64,000 bases of DNA from Salipiger mucosus DSM 16094 (GTDB taxonomy: Bacteria > Pseudomonadota > Alphaproteobacteria > Rhodobacterales > Rhodobacteraceae). The stretch is taken from the NCBI RefSeq assembly GCF_000442255.1, contig NZ_KE557276.1:292621-356620 (forward strand). The letters are read 5' to 3'. The notes under the pieces were generated by a model, which was not told where the DNA came from, did not search any database, and worked only from the letters and a program-made list of their open reading frames with translations. Positions 51,144-60,591 of this stretch are shown here, piece by piece (the first letter of the stretch is position 1; each line of letters starts with the position of its first letter). The position numbers were made by a program, and so were the translations under genes.

Positions 51144-52049
51144 ATGCAGAGCCCCGAAAGCATTGACGACGTGCAGCAACTGCTCGGCCAGACGGGCTAT
51201 GTCTGCGGCCGGTCCCTGGCCACCGTCGTCTTCCTGTCGCTCCGGCTTGGCCGGCCGCTGTTCCTCGAGGGCGAGGCCGGCGTCGGCAAGACCGAGATCG
51301 CGCGCGCCCTCTCGGCGGCGCTGGGGCGGACCCTGATCCGCCTGCAGTGCTACGAGGGGCTGGATGCGGCGAGCGCGGTCTGCGACTGGAACTTCGCCGC
51401 GCAGATGATCGCGATCCGCACCGCCGAGGCCTCGGGCGGGGCCGACCGCGACGCGCTGCAGAAGGAGCTCTTCGGCCCCGATTTCCTGATCGAGCGCCCG
51501 CTGCTGAAGGCCATGCGCCCCGACGATGCCGGCCCCCCGGTGCTGCTCATCGACGAGCTCGACCGCACCGACGAGCCCTTCGAGGCTTTCCTGCTCGAGG
51601 CGCTGTCGGATTTCCAGGTCACCGTGCCGGAGATCGGCACCATCAAGGCGCCCGAGCCGCCCATCGTCATCCTGACGTCGAACCGCACGCGCGAGGTGCA
51701 CGACGCGCTCAAGCGGCGGTGTCTCTATCACTGGGTCGACTACCCGACCTTCGACCGCGAGATCGAGATCCTGCAGTCCCGCGCCCCCGAGGCCGCCGAG
51801 ACGCTGAGCCGACAGATCGTGGCCTTCGTGCAGGCGCTGCGGACCGAGGACCTTTTCAAGAAGCCGGGCGTGGCCGAGACCATCGACTGGGCCAAGTGTC
51901 TGTTGGCGCTCGACGTGGTGGACCTGAGCCCCGAGGTGATCTCGGACACGCTGGGCGCGATCCTGAAGTACCAGGACGACATCGCGAAGATCCAGGGCTC
52001 CGAGGCCGCGCGCCTTTTGCAGGAGGCCAGGCAGACGGCGGTGGCGTGA
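51144..52049 (+). CDS. MoxR-family AAA+ ATPase
   Basis: MoxR ATPases act with VWA-domain partners as chaperones that mature or insert metal cofactors. This 301-residue protein has Walker A GEAGVGKTEIARAL (about 43-56), Walker B PPVLLIDELDRTDEPFEAFLLEALSDFQVTVPE with the arginine-finger region nearby, and sensor 1 IVILTSNRTREVHDALKRRCLYHWVDYP. It resembles the CoxD type. AGGAGGAG lies upstream of the ATG at 51144. The VWA gene follows after 30 bases, the classic pairing; no obvious target enzyme is next to it. Confidence 0.92.
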   Translation: MQSPESIDDVQQLLGQTGYVCGRSLATVVFLSLRLGRPLFLEGEAGVGKTEIARALSAALGRTLIRLQCYEGLDAASAVCDWNFAAQMIAIRTAEASGGADRDALQKELFGPDFLIERPLLKAMRPDDAGPPVLLIDELDRTDEPFEAFLLEALSDFQVTVPEIGTIKAPEPPIVILTSNRTREVHDALKRRCLYHWVDYPTFDREIEILQSRAPEAAETLSRQIVAFVQALRTEDLFKKPGVAETIDWAKCLLALDVVDLSPEVISDTLGAILKYQDDIAKIQGSEAARLLQEARQTAVA

Positions 52050-52079
52050 TGTCGCCGCGCGCGGCAGGCGGAGCGCATC

Positions 52080-53342
52080 ATGCCTGAGTACGTCCCCATC
52101 GAGATCCCCGAGCATCCCAGGCTCGCGCAGAACATCGTGCATTTCGCCCGCGCGCTGCGGCGGGCGGGGCTGCCGGTGGGGCCGGGCCGGGTGATCGACG
52201 CCATCCGCGCGGTCGAGGCGGCGGGCTTCACCGACCGGATGGACTTCTACTGGACGCTGCACGCCTGCTTCGTCTCGCGTCCCGAGCATCGGGTGGTCTT
52301 TGCGCAGATCTTCCGCCTCTACTGGCGCGACCCGCGCTACCTCGAGCACATGATGTCGATGATGCTGCCTGCCGTGCGCGGGGTGCAGGAGGAGAAGCTC
52401 GCCCAGGCCGCCGAGAAGCGCGCCGCGCAGGCGCTGCTCGGCGACAGCATGCCCGAGATGCCGCAGCCCGAGGGCGAACAGGAGGAAGAGGCGACCAAGA
52501 TCGAGATCGACAGCTCCTTCACGATCTCGACCGAGGAGCGGCTGAAGTCGCTGGATTTCGAGCAGATGTCGACCGAGGAGATCGCCCAGGCCAAGCGCAT
52601 GCTGGCGCGGCTGACCCTGCCGGTGAAGCCCATCCCCTCGCGCCGGGGCATGGCCGCGGCGACGGGGCGGCAGATCGACCGCAACCGCACGCTGCGCGCG
52701 GCCATGCGCCGGGGCGGCGAGATCCGGACGCTGCACCACCGCGCGCCGCGGCCGCGCTGGCCCAACCTCGTGGTGCTCTGCGACATCTCCGGCTCCATGT
52801 CGCAGTATTCGCGCATGGTGCTGCATTTCCTGCACGCGGTGGCCAACGAGAAGGGTGCGGGCTGGGCCAAGGTGCATGCCTTCACCTTCGGCACGCGGCT
52901 CACGAACATCACCCGCCACCTGGCGCAGCGCGACGTCGATGCGGCGCTGCGCGCGGCGGGCGCCGAGGCGCAGGACTGGGAGGGCGGGACCCGCATCGGC
53001 GCCTGCCTGCACGACTTCAACCGCGACTGGTCGCGGCGCGTGCTGGGGCAGGGGGCGGTGGTGCTGCTCATCACCGACGGGCTCGACCGCGACGACGCGC
53101 AGGCGCTCGCGCGCGAGCTGGAGCGGCTGCATCTTTCGGCGCGGCGGCTGATCTGGCTGAACCCGCTGCTGCGCTGGGACGGTTTCGCGCCCAAGGCCGC
53201 CGGTATCCGCGCCATGCTGCCCCATGTCGACAGCTTCCGCGCCGGCCACTCCATTGCCTCGCTCGAGGACCTGGCCGAGGCGATCTCGCGCCCGGACGAC
53301 GCGGGCGAGAAGGACCGGCTGATGCGCGCCCTCGAGGGCTGA
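52080..53342 (+). CDS. VWA domain-containing CoxE-like protein
   Basis: This 420-residue protein is the usual partner of a MoxR ATPase. The N-terminal helical region (HPRLAQNIVHFARALRRAGLPVGPGRVIDAIRAVEAAGFTDRMDFYWTLHACFVSRPEHRVVFAQIFRLYWRD) is typical of the CoxE family. The C-terminal von Willebrand A domain carries the metal-ion-dependent adhesion site in LVVLCDISGSMSQYSRMVLHF and a later GGTRIGACLHDFN/LLITDGLDRDD pair. Together with the upstream ATPase it probably remodels a metalloenzyme encoded elsewhere. Confidence 0.92.
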   Translation: MPEYVPIEIPEHPRLAQNIVHFARALRRAGLPVGPGRVIDAIRAVEAAGFTDRMDFYWTLHACFVSRPEHRVVFAQIFRLYWRDPRYLEHMMSMMLPAVRGVQEEKLAQAAEKRAAQALLGDSMPEMPQPEGEQEEEATKIEIDSSFTISTEERLKSLDFEQMSTEEIAQAKRMLARLTLPVKPIPSRRGMAAATGRQIDRNRTLRAAMRRGGEIRTLHHRAPRPRWPNLVVLCDISGSMSQYSRMVLHFLHAVANEKGAGWAKVHAFTFGTRLTNITRHLAQRDVDAALRAAGAEAQDWEGGTRIGACLHDFNRDWSRRVLGQGAVVLLITDGLDRDDAQALARELERLHLSARRLIWLNPLLRWDGFAPKAAGIRAMLPHVDSFRAGHSIASLEDLAEAISRPDDAGEKDRLMRALEG

Positions 53343-53446
53343 GCCCGCGCGCATCGGCGGTCCTTTGCCGGCCATATGAACCCGGGCGCGGTACCGGGCG
53401 TTGGTGGGCGGAGACCGCGCAGGCGGTCGGAGGAAAGGAACGACAC

Positions 53447-55549
53447 ATGAAACGAACGATTCTGTGCACCACGACCGCGCTCGCGCTGGCGACCGGTCTG
53501 GCAATGCCGCGCACCGCGCAGGCACAGGACTACGGCTTCGATGCCGAGGGCATGAATGCCGCCGAGATCCGCGAGCAACTGGGCCGGTTCAAGACGCTGT
53601 GCGAGGCAGGCGGACCCGCCCCGATCCCGCCGACCGTGAACTGCGACGCCGTGATGGCCGCCGAGATGCCGCCGGAGCCGAACGGCAATGCCCCGGAACA
53701 GGCCGGGCAGCCGGGCAACGGCAATGCGCCCGCCCGGAACGGGCAGCAAGGCAATGCCGATACGCCGGGTCAGGACCAGCAGCAGGGCAATGCCGACGCG
53801 ACTGGTCAGGCCCAGCAGCAAGACAACGCCGACACGCCGGGCCAGACCCGGCAACCGGGCAATGCCGGCAATCCAGGTCAGGCCCGGCAGCAAGGCAATG
53901 GCAACGCCTCGGGCCAGGTCCAGGCGCCGGGCAACGGAAATGCCCCCGGTCAGGCTCGGACCCCGGGGAATGGCAATGCCCCCGGGCAGGCACCGGAGCG
54001 TTCGGAGCAGGCCCGTGAGCAGCGTGAGGAGACACCCGGGGTGACCCGGCCTGCCCCCGGAACCCCGCCGGGCCAGCAGCAGGCCCGGGACAACGCGCAG
54101 GCCGAGGCTCCCGCGACCGGTCAGGCCGCGCAACAGGACGGCCAGGCCGCGCAACAGCAGGATGCGCCGCGGGAGGTCGATCCCAACCAACTGGCGGATG
54201 ACCTCGACCGCTCTCCGACGCCCACGCCGCAACCGCCGCGCCAGGCCGAGCCGAATCCGCCGCAGGTCTCGCAGCAGCCGGCCCCGGCCGAGACGGAAGA
54301 GGCCGCTCCCGCGCAGCAGGCCGACACCGAGCAGGACGCCGAACCCACGCAGCAACAGGCCGAACCCACGCCGCAGACGGACCCCGCGCAGCAACAGGCC
54401 GAGCAGGCGCCGCAACCGCAATCGCCGCAACAGCAGGCCGAGGCCGCGGCTCGTGCCGAGCAGCGCGCGCAGAACAGCGCCGCGGCCAGCGCCGATCCCG
54501 ACACTGCCGAGGCCGAGGTGGTCGAGGAAGACGACCTGACCGAGGAGCAGCTGCGCAGCTCGGACGAGGACTTCGACACCCGGATCGGTCAGCAGCCCCA
54601 GCAGCAGACCCAATCGCAGGGGCAGCGCGCCGAGGCGGACGACGATGACGACGACGACAACGAAAACCTGCGCCAGTTCGGCACCGCCGCGCTGCTCGGG
54701 CTCGGCGCCGTGGCGCTGAACGAGATCCTCGGCGACAACGCGAATGTGGTCGAGAACACCGGCGACCGCGTCGTGGTCGAGCAGGACGGCCAGTACCGCG
54801 TGCTGCGCAACGACGACGTGCTGCTGCGCCGTCCCGGCTCGGACGTGACCACCTACCGCTACGACGACGGGTCGACCCGGTCCGTGGTGGAATACGAGGA
54901 CGGTAACGTGGTCGAGACGGTCAAGGCTGCCGACGGCCGCGTGCTGCGCCGCATCCGGACGCTGCCCGACGGCGAGCGCGTGGTGCTCTTCGACGACACG
55001 CAGCAGGTCGAGCAGGTCGAGGTCAACGAGTTGCCGCAGACCACCGACAACCGCCGGGTGAACTTCCGCGAGGTGAGCGAGGACGACCTTGCCGCCGCGC
55101 TTGCCTCGCAGGAGACCAGCGCGGTCGAACGGCGCTTCTCGCTCAACCAGATCCGCAACATCGACGCGGTGCGCAAACTGGTGCCCGAGGTCTCGGTCGA
55201 CACGGTCAACTTCGAGACCAACTCGGCCGCGATCCGGCCCGAAGAGGCGCAGGAACTGGCCGCGCTCGGCAATGCCATGGCGCGGATGATCCGCGAGAAC
55301 CCGGGCGAGGTCTTCCTCGTCGAGGGTCACACCGACGCGGTCGGCAAGTGGAGCTACAACCTCGCGCTGTCCGACCGGCGCGCGGAATCGGTGGCGCTGG
55401 CGCTGACCGAATACTTCGGCGTGCCGCCGGAGAACCTGGTGCTGCAAGGCTACGGCGAGGGCGATCTCGCGGTGCAGACCGACACCGCGGAACGCGCCAA
55501 CCGCCGCGCCGCGGTGCGCCGCATCACGCCGCTGCTGCAGGGCGGCTGA
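53447..55549 (+). CDS. OmpA-family outer-membrane protein with long Q/A/P/N-rich repeat region
   Basis: This 700-residue protein has a signal peptide (1-27, ending TAQAQ), an N-terminal DYGFDAEGMNAAEIREQLGRFKTLCEAGG region, and 12-residue GNxNxPGQxxQx repeats at about 79-184. A long low-complexity region rich in glutamine, alanine and proline, with an acidic DDDDDDD run near 400, precedes a short hydrophobic segment (FGTAALLGLGAVALNEILG). The C-terminal OmpA-like peptidoglycan-binding domain has SVDTVNFETNSAAIRPEEAQEL and VFLVEGHTDAVGKWSYNLALSDRRAESVALAL. It probably anchors the outer membrane to peptidoglycan while the flexible region spans space. Strong AGGAAAGGA and a terminator frame the gene. 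Confidence 0.9.
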   Translation: MKRTILCTTTALALATGLAMPRTAQAQDYGFDAEGMNAAEIREQLGRFKTLCEAGGPAPIPPTVNCDAVMAAEMPPEPNGNAPEQAGQPGNGNAPARNGQQGNADTPGQDQQQGNADATGQAQQQDNADTPGQTRQPGNAGNPGQARQQGNGNASGQVQAPGNGNAPGQARTPGNGNAPGQAPERSEQAREQREETPGVTRPAPGTPPGQQQARDNAQAEAPATGQAAQQDGQAAQQQDAPREVDPNQLADDLDRSPTPTPQPPRQAEPNPPQVSQQPAPAETEEAAPAQQADTEQDAEPTQQQAEPTPQTDPAQQQAEQAPQPQSPQQQAEAAARAEQRAQNSAAASADPDTAEAEVVEEDDLTEEQLRSSDEDFDTRIGQQPQQQTQSQGQRAEADDDDDDDNENLRQFGTAALLGLGAVALNEILGDNANVVENTGDRVVVEQDGQYRVLRNDDVLLRRPGSDVTTYRYDDGSTRSVVEYEDGNVVETVKAADGRVLRRIRTLPDGERVVLFDDTQQVEQVEVNELPQTTDNRRVNFREVSEDDLAAALASQETSAVERRFSLNQIRNIDAVRKLVPEVSVDTVNFETNSAAIRPEEAQELAALGNAMARMIRENPGEVFLVEGHTDAVGKWSYNLALSDRRAESVALALTEYFGVPPENLVLQGYGEGDLAVQTDTAERANRRAAVRRITPLLQGG
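53681..53999 (+). repeat. 36-bp in-frame minisatellite in the OmpA-family gene
   Basis: About nine imperfect units encode the 12-residue pattern GN-(A/G)-(N/D)-x-P-G-Q-x-x-Q-x, for example GNADTPGQDQQQ, GNADATGQAQQQ, GNAGNPGQARQQ, GNGNASGQVQAP and GNGNAPGQARTP. Seven units keep exactly 36 bp; the first two are less regular. Units share GGCAATGCC and CCGGGTCAGG-type cores. Confidence 0.8.
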
Positions 55550-55581
55550 ACGCGGTCGCAAGAACCATGAGACCAAGCGAA

Positions 55582-55612
55582 GCGCGCCGGGCCCGCCCGG
55601 CGCGCTTTTCTT
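55582..55612 (+). terminator. Intrinsic terminator after the OmpA-family gene
   Basis: A perfect 10-bp stem (GCGCGCCGGG at 55582-55591, CCCGGCGCGC at 55596-55605) with loop CCCG is followed by TTTTCTT. It is 33 bases after the stop codon and 85 before the next start. Confidence 0.88.
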
Positions 55613-55696
55613 GTGCGCGGGCGGCGCTGCACCTGCGGCGTCATTGTGCGCCGATGCACGTGGACTCCGGTGCCGGAGGGATTATCTGGCCTCTCC

Positions 55697-57155
55697 ATGC
55701 ACATGGACCCCGCCACCCCGCAACAGACCCGCGCCGAGCCCTCGGCCGCGGCCCGAAAATGGATGGCGGTGGCCGTCCTGCTCATGGCCAACTTCATGAA
55801 CCTCGTGGACATCACGATCGTGAACGTGGCGCTGCCCTCGATGCAGCAGCAGCTCGAGGCCCCTCCGAACCTGATCGAGTGGATCGTCGCGGGCTACACC
55901 TTTCCCTTCGCGCTGCTGCTGCTGCCGGCCGGGCGGATGGGCGACCTCTTCGGTCGCCGGATGCTGTTCATGGTGGGCGTGGGCGTCTTCACGCTGGCCT
56001 CGCTGCTCTGCGGATTGGCGCCCGGCATCGGGACGCTGGTGGCCGCGCGGGTGCTGCAATCGGTGGGCGCCGCGCTGATGACGCCCCAGACGCTGGCGCT
56101 GGTGCCGCTGCTCTTCACGCCCGAGCAGCGCGGCTCGGCCTTCGGGCTCTTCGCGCTGACCGCCGGGCTGGCCTCGGTCTCGGGGCCGATCCTCGGCGGG
56201 CTTCTCATCAACGCCGACATCATGGGGCTGGGCTGGCGGCCGATCTTCCTGATCAACATTCCCATCGGTCTGCTCGCGCTGGCCGGGGCCGCCGCCTTCG
56301 TGCCGCGGGCCGACGGGCGACCGCACGCTCGGGATCGACGTGGTGGGGATCGCGCTGGCGGCGGTGGCGATGCTGGCGCTGCTGTTCCCGCTGGTCGAGG
56401 CGCCGACGATCGGCTGGCGGCCCTGGATGTGGCCGATGGTGCTGGCCTCGCTGCCGCTGGCCTGGGTCTTTTTCCGCTGGCAGATCCGGCAGGAGGCGCG
56501 GGGCGCCCCGCAGCTTCTGCCGATGCGGCTGGTGCGCTCGGGGCCCTTCCTCAGCGGCGGGGTGCTGAACGCGGTGCTGTTCTCGGCGGTGCCCAGCTAC
56601 TTCTTCGTCATCGCCATGTACCTACAGGCGGGCTACGGGCTGTCGGCGCTCGAGTCCGGCCTGACCACCGCTCCTTTCCCGGTCGGCGTTCTGGCCGCCT
56701 CGGCCACCACAAGCTGGTTCGGCTCGCGCTGGCTTCGTTTCCGCGTCGCGGCGGGCGGGCTGCTGTTCGGCGTCGGCTTCCTGGGGCAGGCCTGGGCGAT
56801 CCACGGCATGGGCGATCAGATCGACTGGCTGCGCATGGCGCCGTGGTTCCTGGCGGGCGGCTTCGGGCTTGGCAACGCGGTCTCGCCGCTCTTCCAGGTG
56901 GCGCTGGCGGCGGCGGACCGGCACGACAGCGGCTCGGCCTCCGGCGCGGTGCAGGCGATGCGGCAGATCGGCATCGCCTTTGGCGTCGCGATCATGGGCG
57001 GGCTCTTCTTCGCCATCCTCGGCGGGGCCGAGACAGGCGATCACGCGGCCTACCGCAACGCCATGTTCGGGGCCATCGCCTATGCCGGCCTTGCCGCCGC
57101 GGTGATCGCGCTGGCGCCTGTCTTTGCGCCGATCCGGCTGGAGTCCGAGGACTGA
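55697..57155 (+). CDS. MFS transporter, DHA2/EmrB type, one-base frameshift
   Basis: After correction this is a 485-residue drug:H+ antiporter-2 type transporter with about 14 membrane segments. The N-terminus has MAVAVLLMANFMNLVDITIVNVALPSMQQQL and GYTFPFALLLLPAGRMGDLFGRRMLFM, typical of EmrB/QacA relatives. The frame breaks at the GGG at 56315-56317; removing one G joins FVPRADG to DRTLGIDVVGIALAAVAML and continues to EIRLESED-like C-terminal sequence (VFAPIRLESED). The ATG codons at 55697 and 55703 are both possible. No regulator or membrane-fusion partner is adjacent. Substrate is unknown. Confidence 0.85.
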
Positions 57156-57165
57156 GGCGCGCCGC

Positions 57166-59203
57166 TCAGCGGCGGCGGCGCCGTCGCGGTCTGTCCTCGC
57201 CGCTGGTGTTGAAGCTGACCTCGGGCAGGGTCACGATCTTCAGCAGTTCGGGGAAGGGATCGACCGCGTGCGGGATCGCGTTCGCGGCGACGAAATGTTC
57301 CTGGAAGCGCGGCTCGATGGCGGTCTCGACCTTGTGGATCGCGCGCACGTCGGCCTCGATCTGCCGCCGCGCCGCGAGGTTGCACAGCGCGATGCGCGCG
57401 CCGGTGCCCGCCGCGTTGCCGGCCGAGGTCACCTTGTCGAGCGGCACGTCGGGGATCATGCCCAGCACCATGGCGTGCTGCGGCGAGATATGCGCGCCGA
57501 AGGCCCCGGCCAGCACCACGCGGTCCACCTTGTCGACCCCGCGCTCGTCCATCAGCAGGCGGGCCCCGGCATAGAGTGCCGACTTCGCCAGCTGGATCGC
57601 GCGGATGTCTCCCTGGGTCACCGTGATCAGCGGGCCGCCCTCTGCGGTGCCGTCGTGGATGACGTAGGCATGGGTGCGTCCCTCGGCGATGCAGCGCGCG
57701 CTGCCGGTCTGCTCGGCCGAGCCGATCAGGCCGCTGGGATCGAGCAGCCCGGCGGTGCGCATCTCGGCCACCGCCTCGATGATGCCGGAGCCGCAGATGC
57801 CGGTGATGCCGGTGCGCGCCACGGCCTTGGCGAAGCCCGGCTCGTCGGACCAGAACTTGCTGCCGATGATGCGAAAGCGCGGCTCCTTGGTCTCCGGGTC
57901 GATGCGCACCGCCTCGATCGCCCCGGGCGCCGCGCGCTGGCCCGAGCTGATCTGCGCCCCCTCGAACGGCCGGCCCGGTGGGCGAGGAACAGGCCAGCAC
58001 GCGGTTCGGTGTCGCCGAGCAGGATCTCGGCATTGGTGCCCACGTCGACGATCAGGACGAGATCCTCCGACTTGCCGGGCTGTTCCGACAGCGCCACCGC
58101 GGCGGCATCGGCGCCCACGTCGCCCCGCGATGCGAGGGCAGCACGTAGACCTGCGCGGCGGCCGGCAGGGCGGTGAGCCCGAGTTGTCCGGCGCTGAGGT
58201 TCAGCGCCGAGGAGGTCGCCAGCGCGAAGGGCGCCTGTCCCAGCTCCACCGGGTCGATGCCCAGCAGCAAGTGGTGCATCACCGGGTTGCAGACGAAGAC
58301 CCCCTCGAGGATCTGCCCGGTCCCGATGCCGGCCTCGGCGGCGATCTCCTGCGCCAGCGTCGAGATCGCCTCGCGCACGGCGGCGGTCATCTCGGCGTCG
58401 CCGCCGGGGTTCATCATGGCGTAGGAGACCCGGCTCATCAGGTCCTCGCCGAAGCGGATCTGCGGGTTCATGATGCCCGAGGAGGCCACCACCTCGCCGG
58501 TGTCGAGGTTCGTCAGGTGCGCCGCGATGGTGGTCGAGCCAAGGTCGATCGCGAGCCCGAAGATCCCGGTCTCGTGCAGGCCCGCCCAGGCTGCGACGAG
58601 GGTCGGCACCGCGTCCGCGCCCGTCTTGTGCAGGGCGACGGTGATCTTCCAGTCGCCCTTGCGCAGGGTGGGTTGCAGGGCCGCGAGCGTGGAAAACTCT
58701 GTGGACACTTCGGGGATATCCCACTGCGCGCGCAGCGCCCGCTGCACCCGTTCGAGATCGCCCGAGGGCTCGTGCATGTCGGGCTCGTCCACCTCCACGT
58801 AATAAAGCCGCGTCGCCGGGTCCATCTCGATGGCGCGCACGGCGGCGGCCTTGCGCACGACCTGCCGGTGCACCTGGCTCTCGGGCGGCACGTCGATCAC
58901 GACGTCGCCGAGGATCTGCGCTTGGCAGCCAAGCCGCCGGCCGGGCGGGAGGCCGCGCTTGTCGTCGTAGCGTTGTTCGACGGCGTTCCATCCGCTCAGC
59001 GCGGACTCGCGCGAGGTGATGCCGTGTTTCGAGAAGTCGCCCCAGGCCGGCGCGACCTGGCACTTGGAGCAGATGCCGCGCCCGCCGCAGACCGAGTCGA
59101 GGTCCACCCCCAGCTTGCGCGCGGCGGACAGCACGGGCGTGCCGACGGGAACTCGCCCGCGCTTGCCGGAAGGCGTGAAGACGACGAGCGGGTCAAGGGT
59201 CAT
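57166..59203 (-). pseudogene. RACo-like protein: 2Fe-2S ferredoxin domain plus ASKHA ATPase (DUF4445 type), multiple frameshifts
   Basis: RACo-type proteins use ATP to reactivate inactive corrinoid proteins in methyl-transfer pathways. The N-terminal ferredoxin has its cysteine cluster in DSVCGGRGICSKCQ (about 38-51) and a fourth cysteine in RRLGCQAQI. The ASKHA part shows FGLAIDLGSTTIAAHLTNLDTGEV, SGIMNPQIRFGEDLMSRV, VLIVDVGTNAEILLGD and VVLAGAFGAHISPQHAMVLGMIPDV. The frame is broken between about 57970 and 58135. Four one-base removals (about 57973, 58017, 58122 and 58133) would restore an intact 678-residue protein. Outside this stretch coding is well kept, so assembly error is likely, but true inactivation cannot be excluded. 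No corrinoid methyltransferase gene is adjacent. Confidence 0.8.
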
Positions 59204-59324
59204 GAGCGGGTCCTTCGCTGGGCGATGCGGGCAGAATATCGCCTCGCACGGAAAGGAAAAGACGGGGTTATCGCCGAAGTCGAGCCCGTCAGCGACGCAT
59301 CCGCCCCCCCGTCTGCGACAGGGC

Positions 59325-60473
59325 TCACGTCCGGTTCAGCCAGCGCAGGATCTCGCCCCGGTGCCCGTCGAGATCGGGGGCCGCGGGGCGGGTCGGCGGA
59401 TCGGACTGGCCGGAGATCTTGACCGGGTTGCCCGCGGCCTTGAAGGCGGTGCGGCCATACTTGTCGAGCACGTCGACGATCATGTTGCGGGCCGTGACCT
59501 GCGGGTCGCGCATCACCTGGTCCATGCTCTGGATCGGCGCGCAGGGCACACCTGCGGCGGTGAGGCGGGCCAGCCAGTGCGCGCGGGGATGCTCGAGCGT
59601 CACCGCCTCGATCAGGCGCCGCAGGAGGCGGGCGTTCTCGCAGCGCGCGGCATTGGTCGAGAAGCGTGGATCACGTTCGAGAGGCAACTGCATGGTAATG
59701 CAAAGTTTTTCGAAAGACGCATCGTTGCCTGCCGCCAGCACGAAGGCGCCGTCCGAGGCCTCGACCGCCTCGCAGGGCGCGAAGGCCGGGTGGCGCGGGC
59801 CGTGGGGCCTTGGCGCGGTGCCGGTGGCTGCGGTGGCCGAGACCGCGTCGTCGAGCAGCGCGACCTGGGCGTCGAGCATCGAGACGTCGACGCGGCGGCC
59901 CGTGCCGCTGCGCGCGCGGTCGTGCAGCGCCGCGAGCACGCCCTGCGCGAGGAAGAGGCCGGCCGCGATCTCGCCCACGGCGGCGCCGGAGCGGACCGGG
60001 GGCTGGCCGGGCGTGCCGGTCAGCCCCATGAGGCCGCCGCGGGCCTGTGCCACGACGTCGTAGCCGGGACGGCGCGCGTCGGGGCCGGTCTGGCCGTAGC
60101 CCGAGAGCGATCCGTAGATCAGTCTTGGAAAACGGGGGCTTACGGCCTCCCATTCAAGTCCGAAACGGGCCATGACACCGGGCCGGAAGCTTTCGAGCAG
60201 CACGTCGGCATGGCCGAGCAGTGCCTCGAGCACCTCGCGGTCGGCCTCGGCCTCGAGATCGAGGGCGATCGACTTCTTGCCGCGGTTGATCGCGGCGAAC
60301 CAGGCGCTGCGGCCGTCCTTGAGCGGCGGCAGGCGGCGGGCGCCGTCGCCGCGGCCGGGGCGTTCGATCTTGATCACCGTGGCGCCGAGATCGGCCAGCA
60401 GGCGGCCCGCGTAGGGCCCGGCGATCCCCCGCGTGAGGTCCAGCACCGTGACGTCGGCGAGGGGTGGCGACAT
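59325..60473 (-). CDS. CaiB/BaiF-type (family III) CoA-transferase
   Basis: Family III CoA-transferases move CoA between carboxylic acids. The 382-residue protein has the N-terminal VLDLTRGIAGPYAGRLLADLGATVIKIERPGRGDGAR, NRGKKSIALDL, the catalytic-aspartate region LIYGSLSGYGQTGPDARRPGYDVVAQARGGLMGLTG, and the C-terminal GVPCAPIQSMDQVMRDPQVTARNMIV. The aspartate in GPDARRPGYD matches the expected nucleophile area. The substrate acid is unknown. The ATG at 60473 was selected; the frame is open further upstream but without similarity. It follows the agmatinase gene on the same strand by about 120 bases. Confidence 0.92.
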   Translation of the reverse strand: MSPPLADVTVLDLTRGIAGPYAGRLLADLGATVIKIERPGRGDGARRLPPLKDGRSAWFAAINRGKKSIALDLEAEADREVLEALLGHADVLLESFRPGVMARFGLEWEAVSPRFPRLIYGSLSGYGQTGPDARRPGYDVVAQARGGLMGLTGTPGQPPVRSGAAVGEIAAGLFLAQGVLAALHDRARSGTGRRVDVSMLDAQVALLDDAVSATAATGTAPRPHGPRHPAFAPCEAVEASDGAFVLAAGNDASFEKLCITMQLPLERDPRFSTNAARCENARLLRRLIEAVTLEHPRAHWLARLTAAGVPCAPIQSMDQVMRDPQVTARNMIVDVLDKYGRTAFKAAGNPVKISGQSDPPTRPAAPDLDGHRGEILRWLNRT

Positions 60474-60591
60474 GGAAGGGCCTTCGATCGGGAAGTGATG
60501 TCGCGGACAGGCTGGACGATGCCGGACGGGCGGCGCAAGCGGCAATTGTGCCATGCGCCTTCCTTTGCCGATGACCTGGGTCCGGCCTGCG

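Noticed and set aside
53681..53999. Regular repeats resembling a CRISPR array
   Set aside because: Units are adjacent without unique spacers, keep reading frame and encode a repeated peptide.
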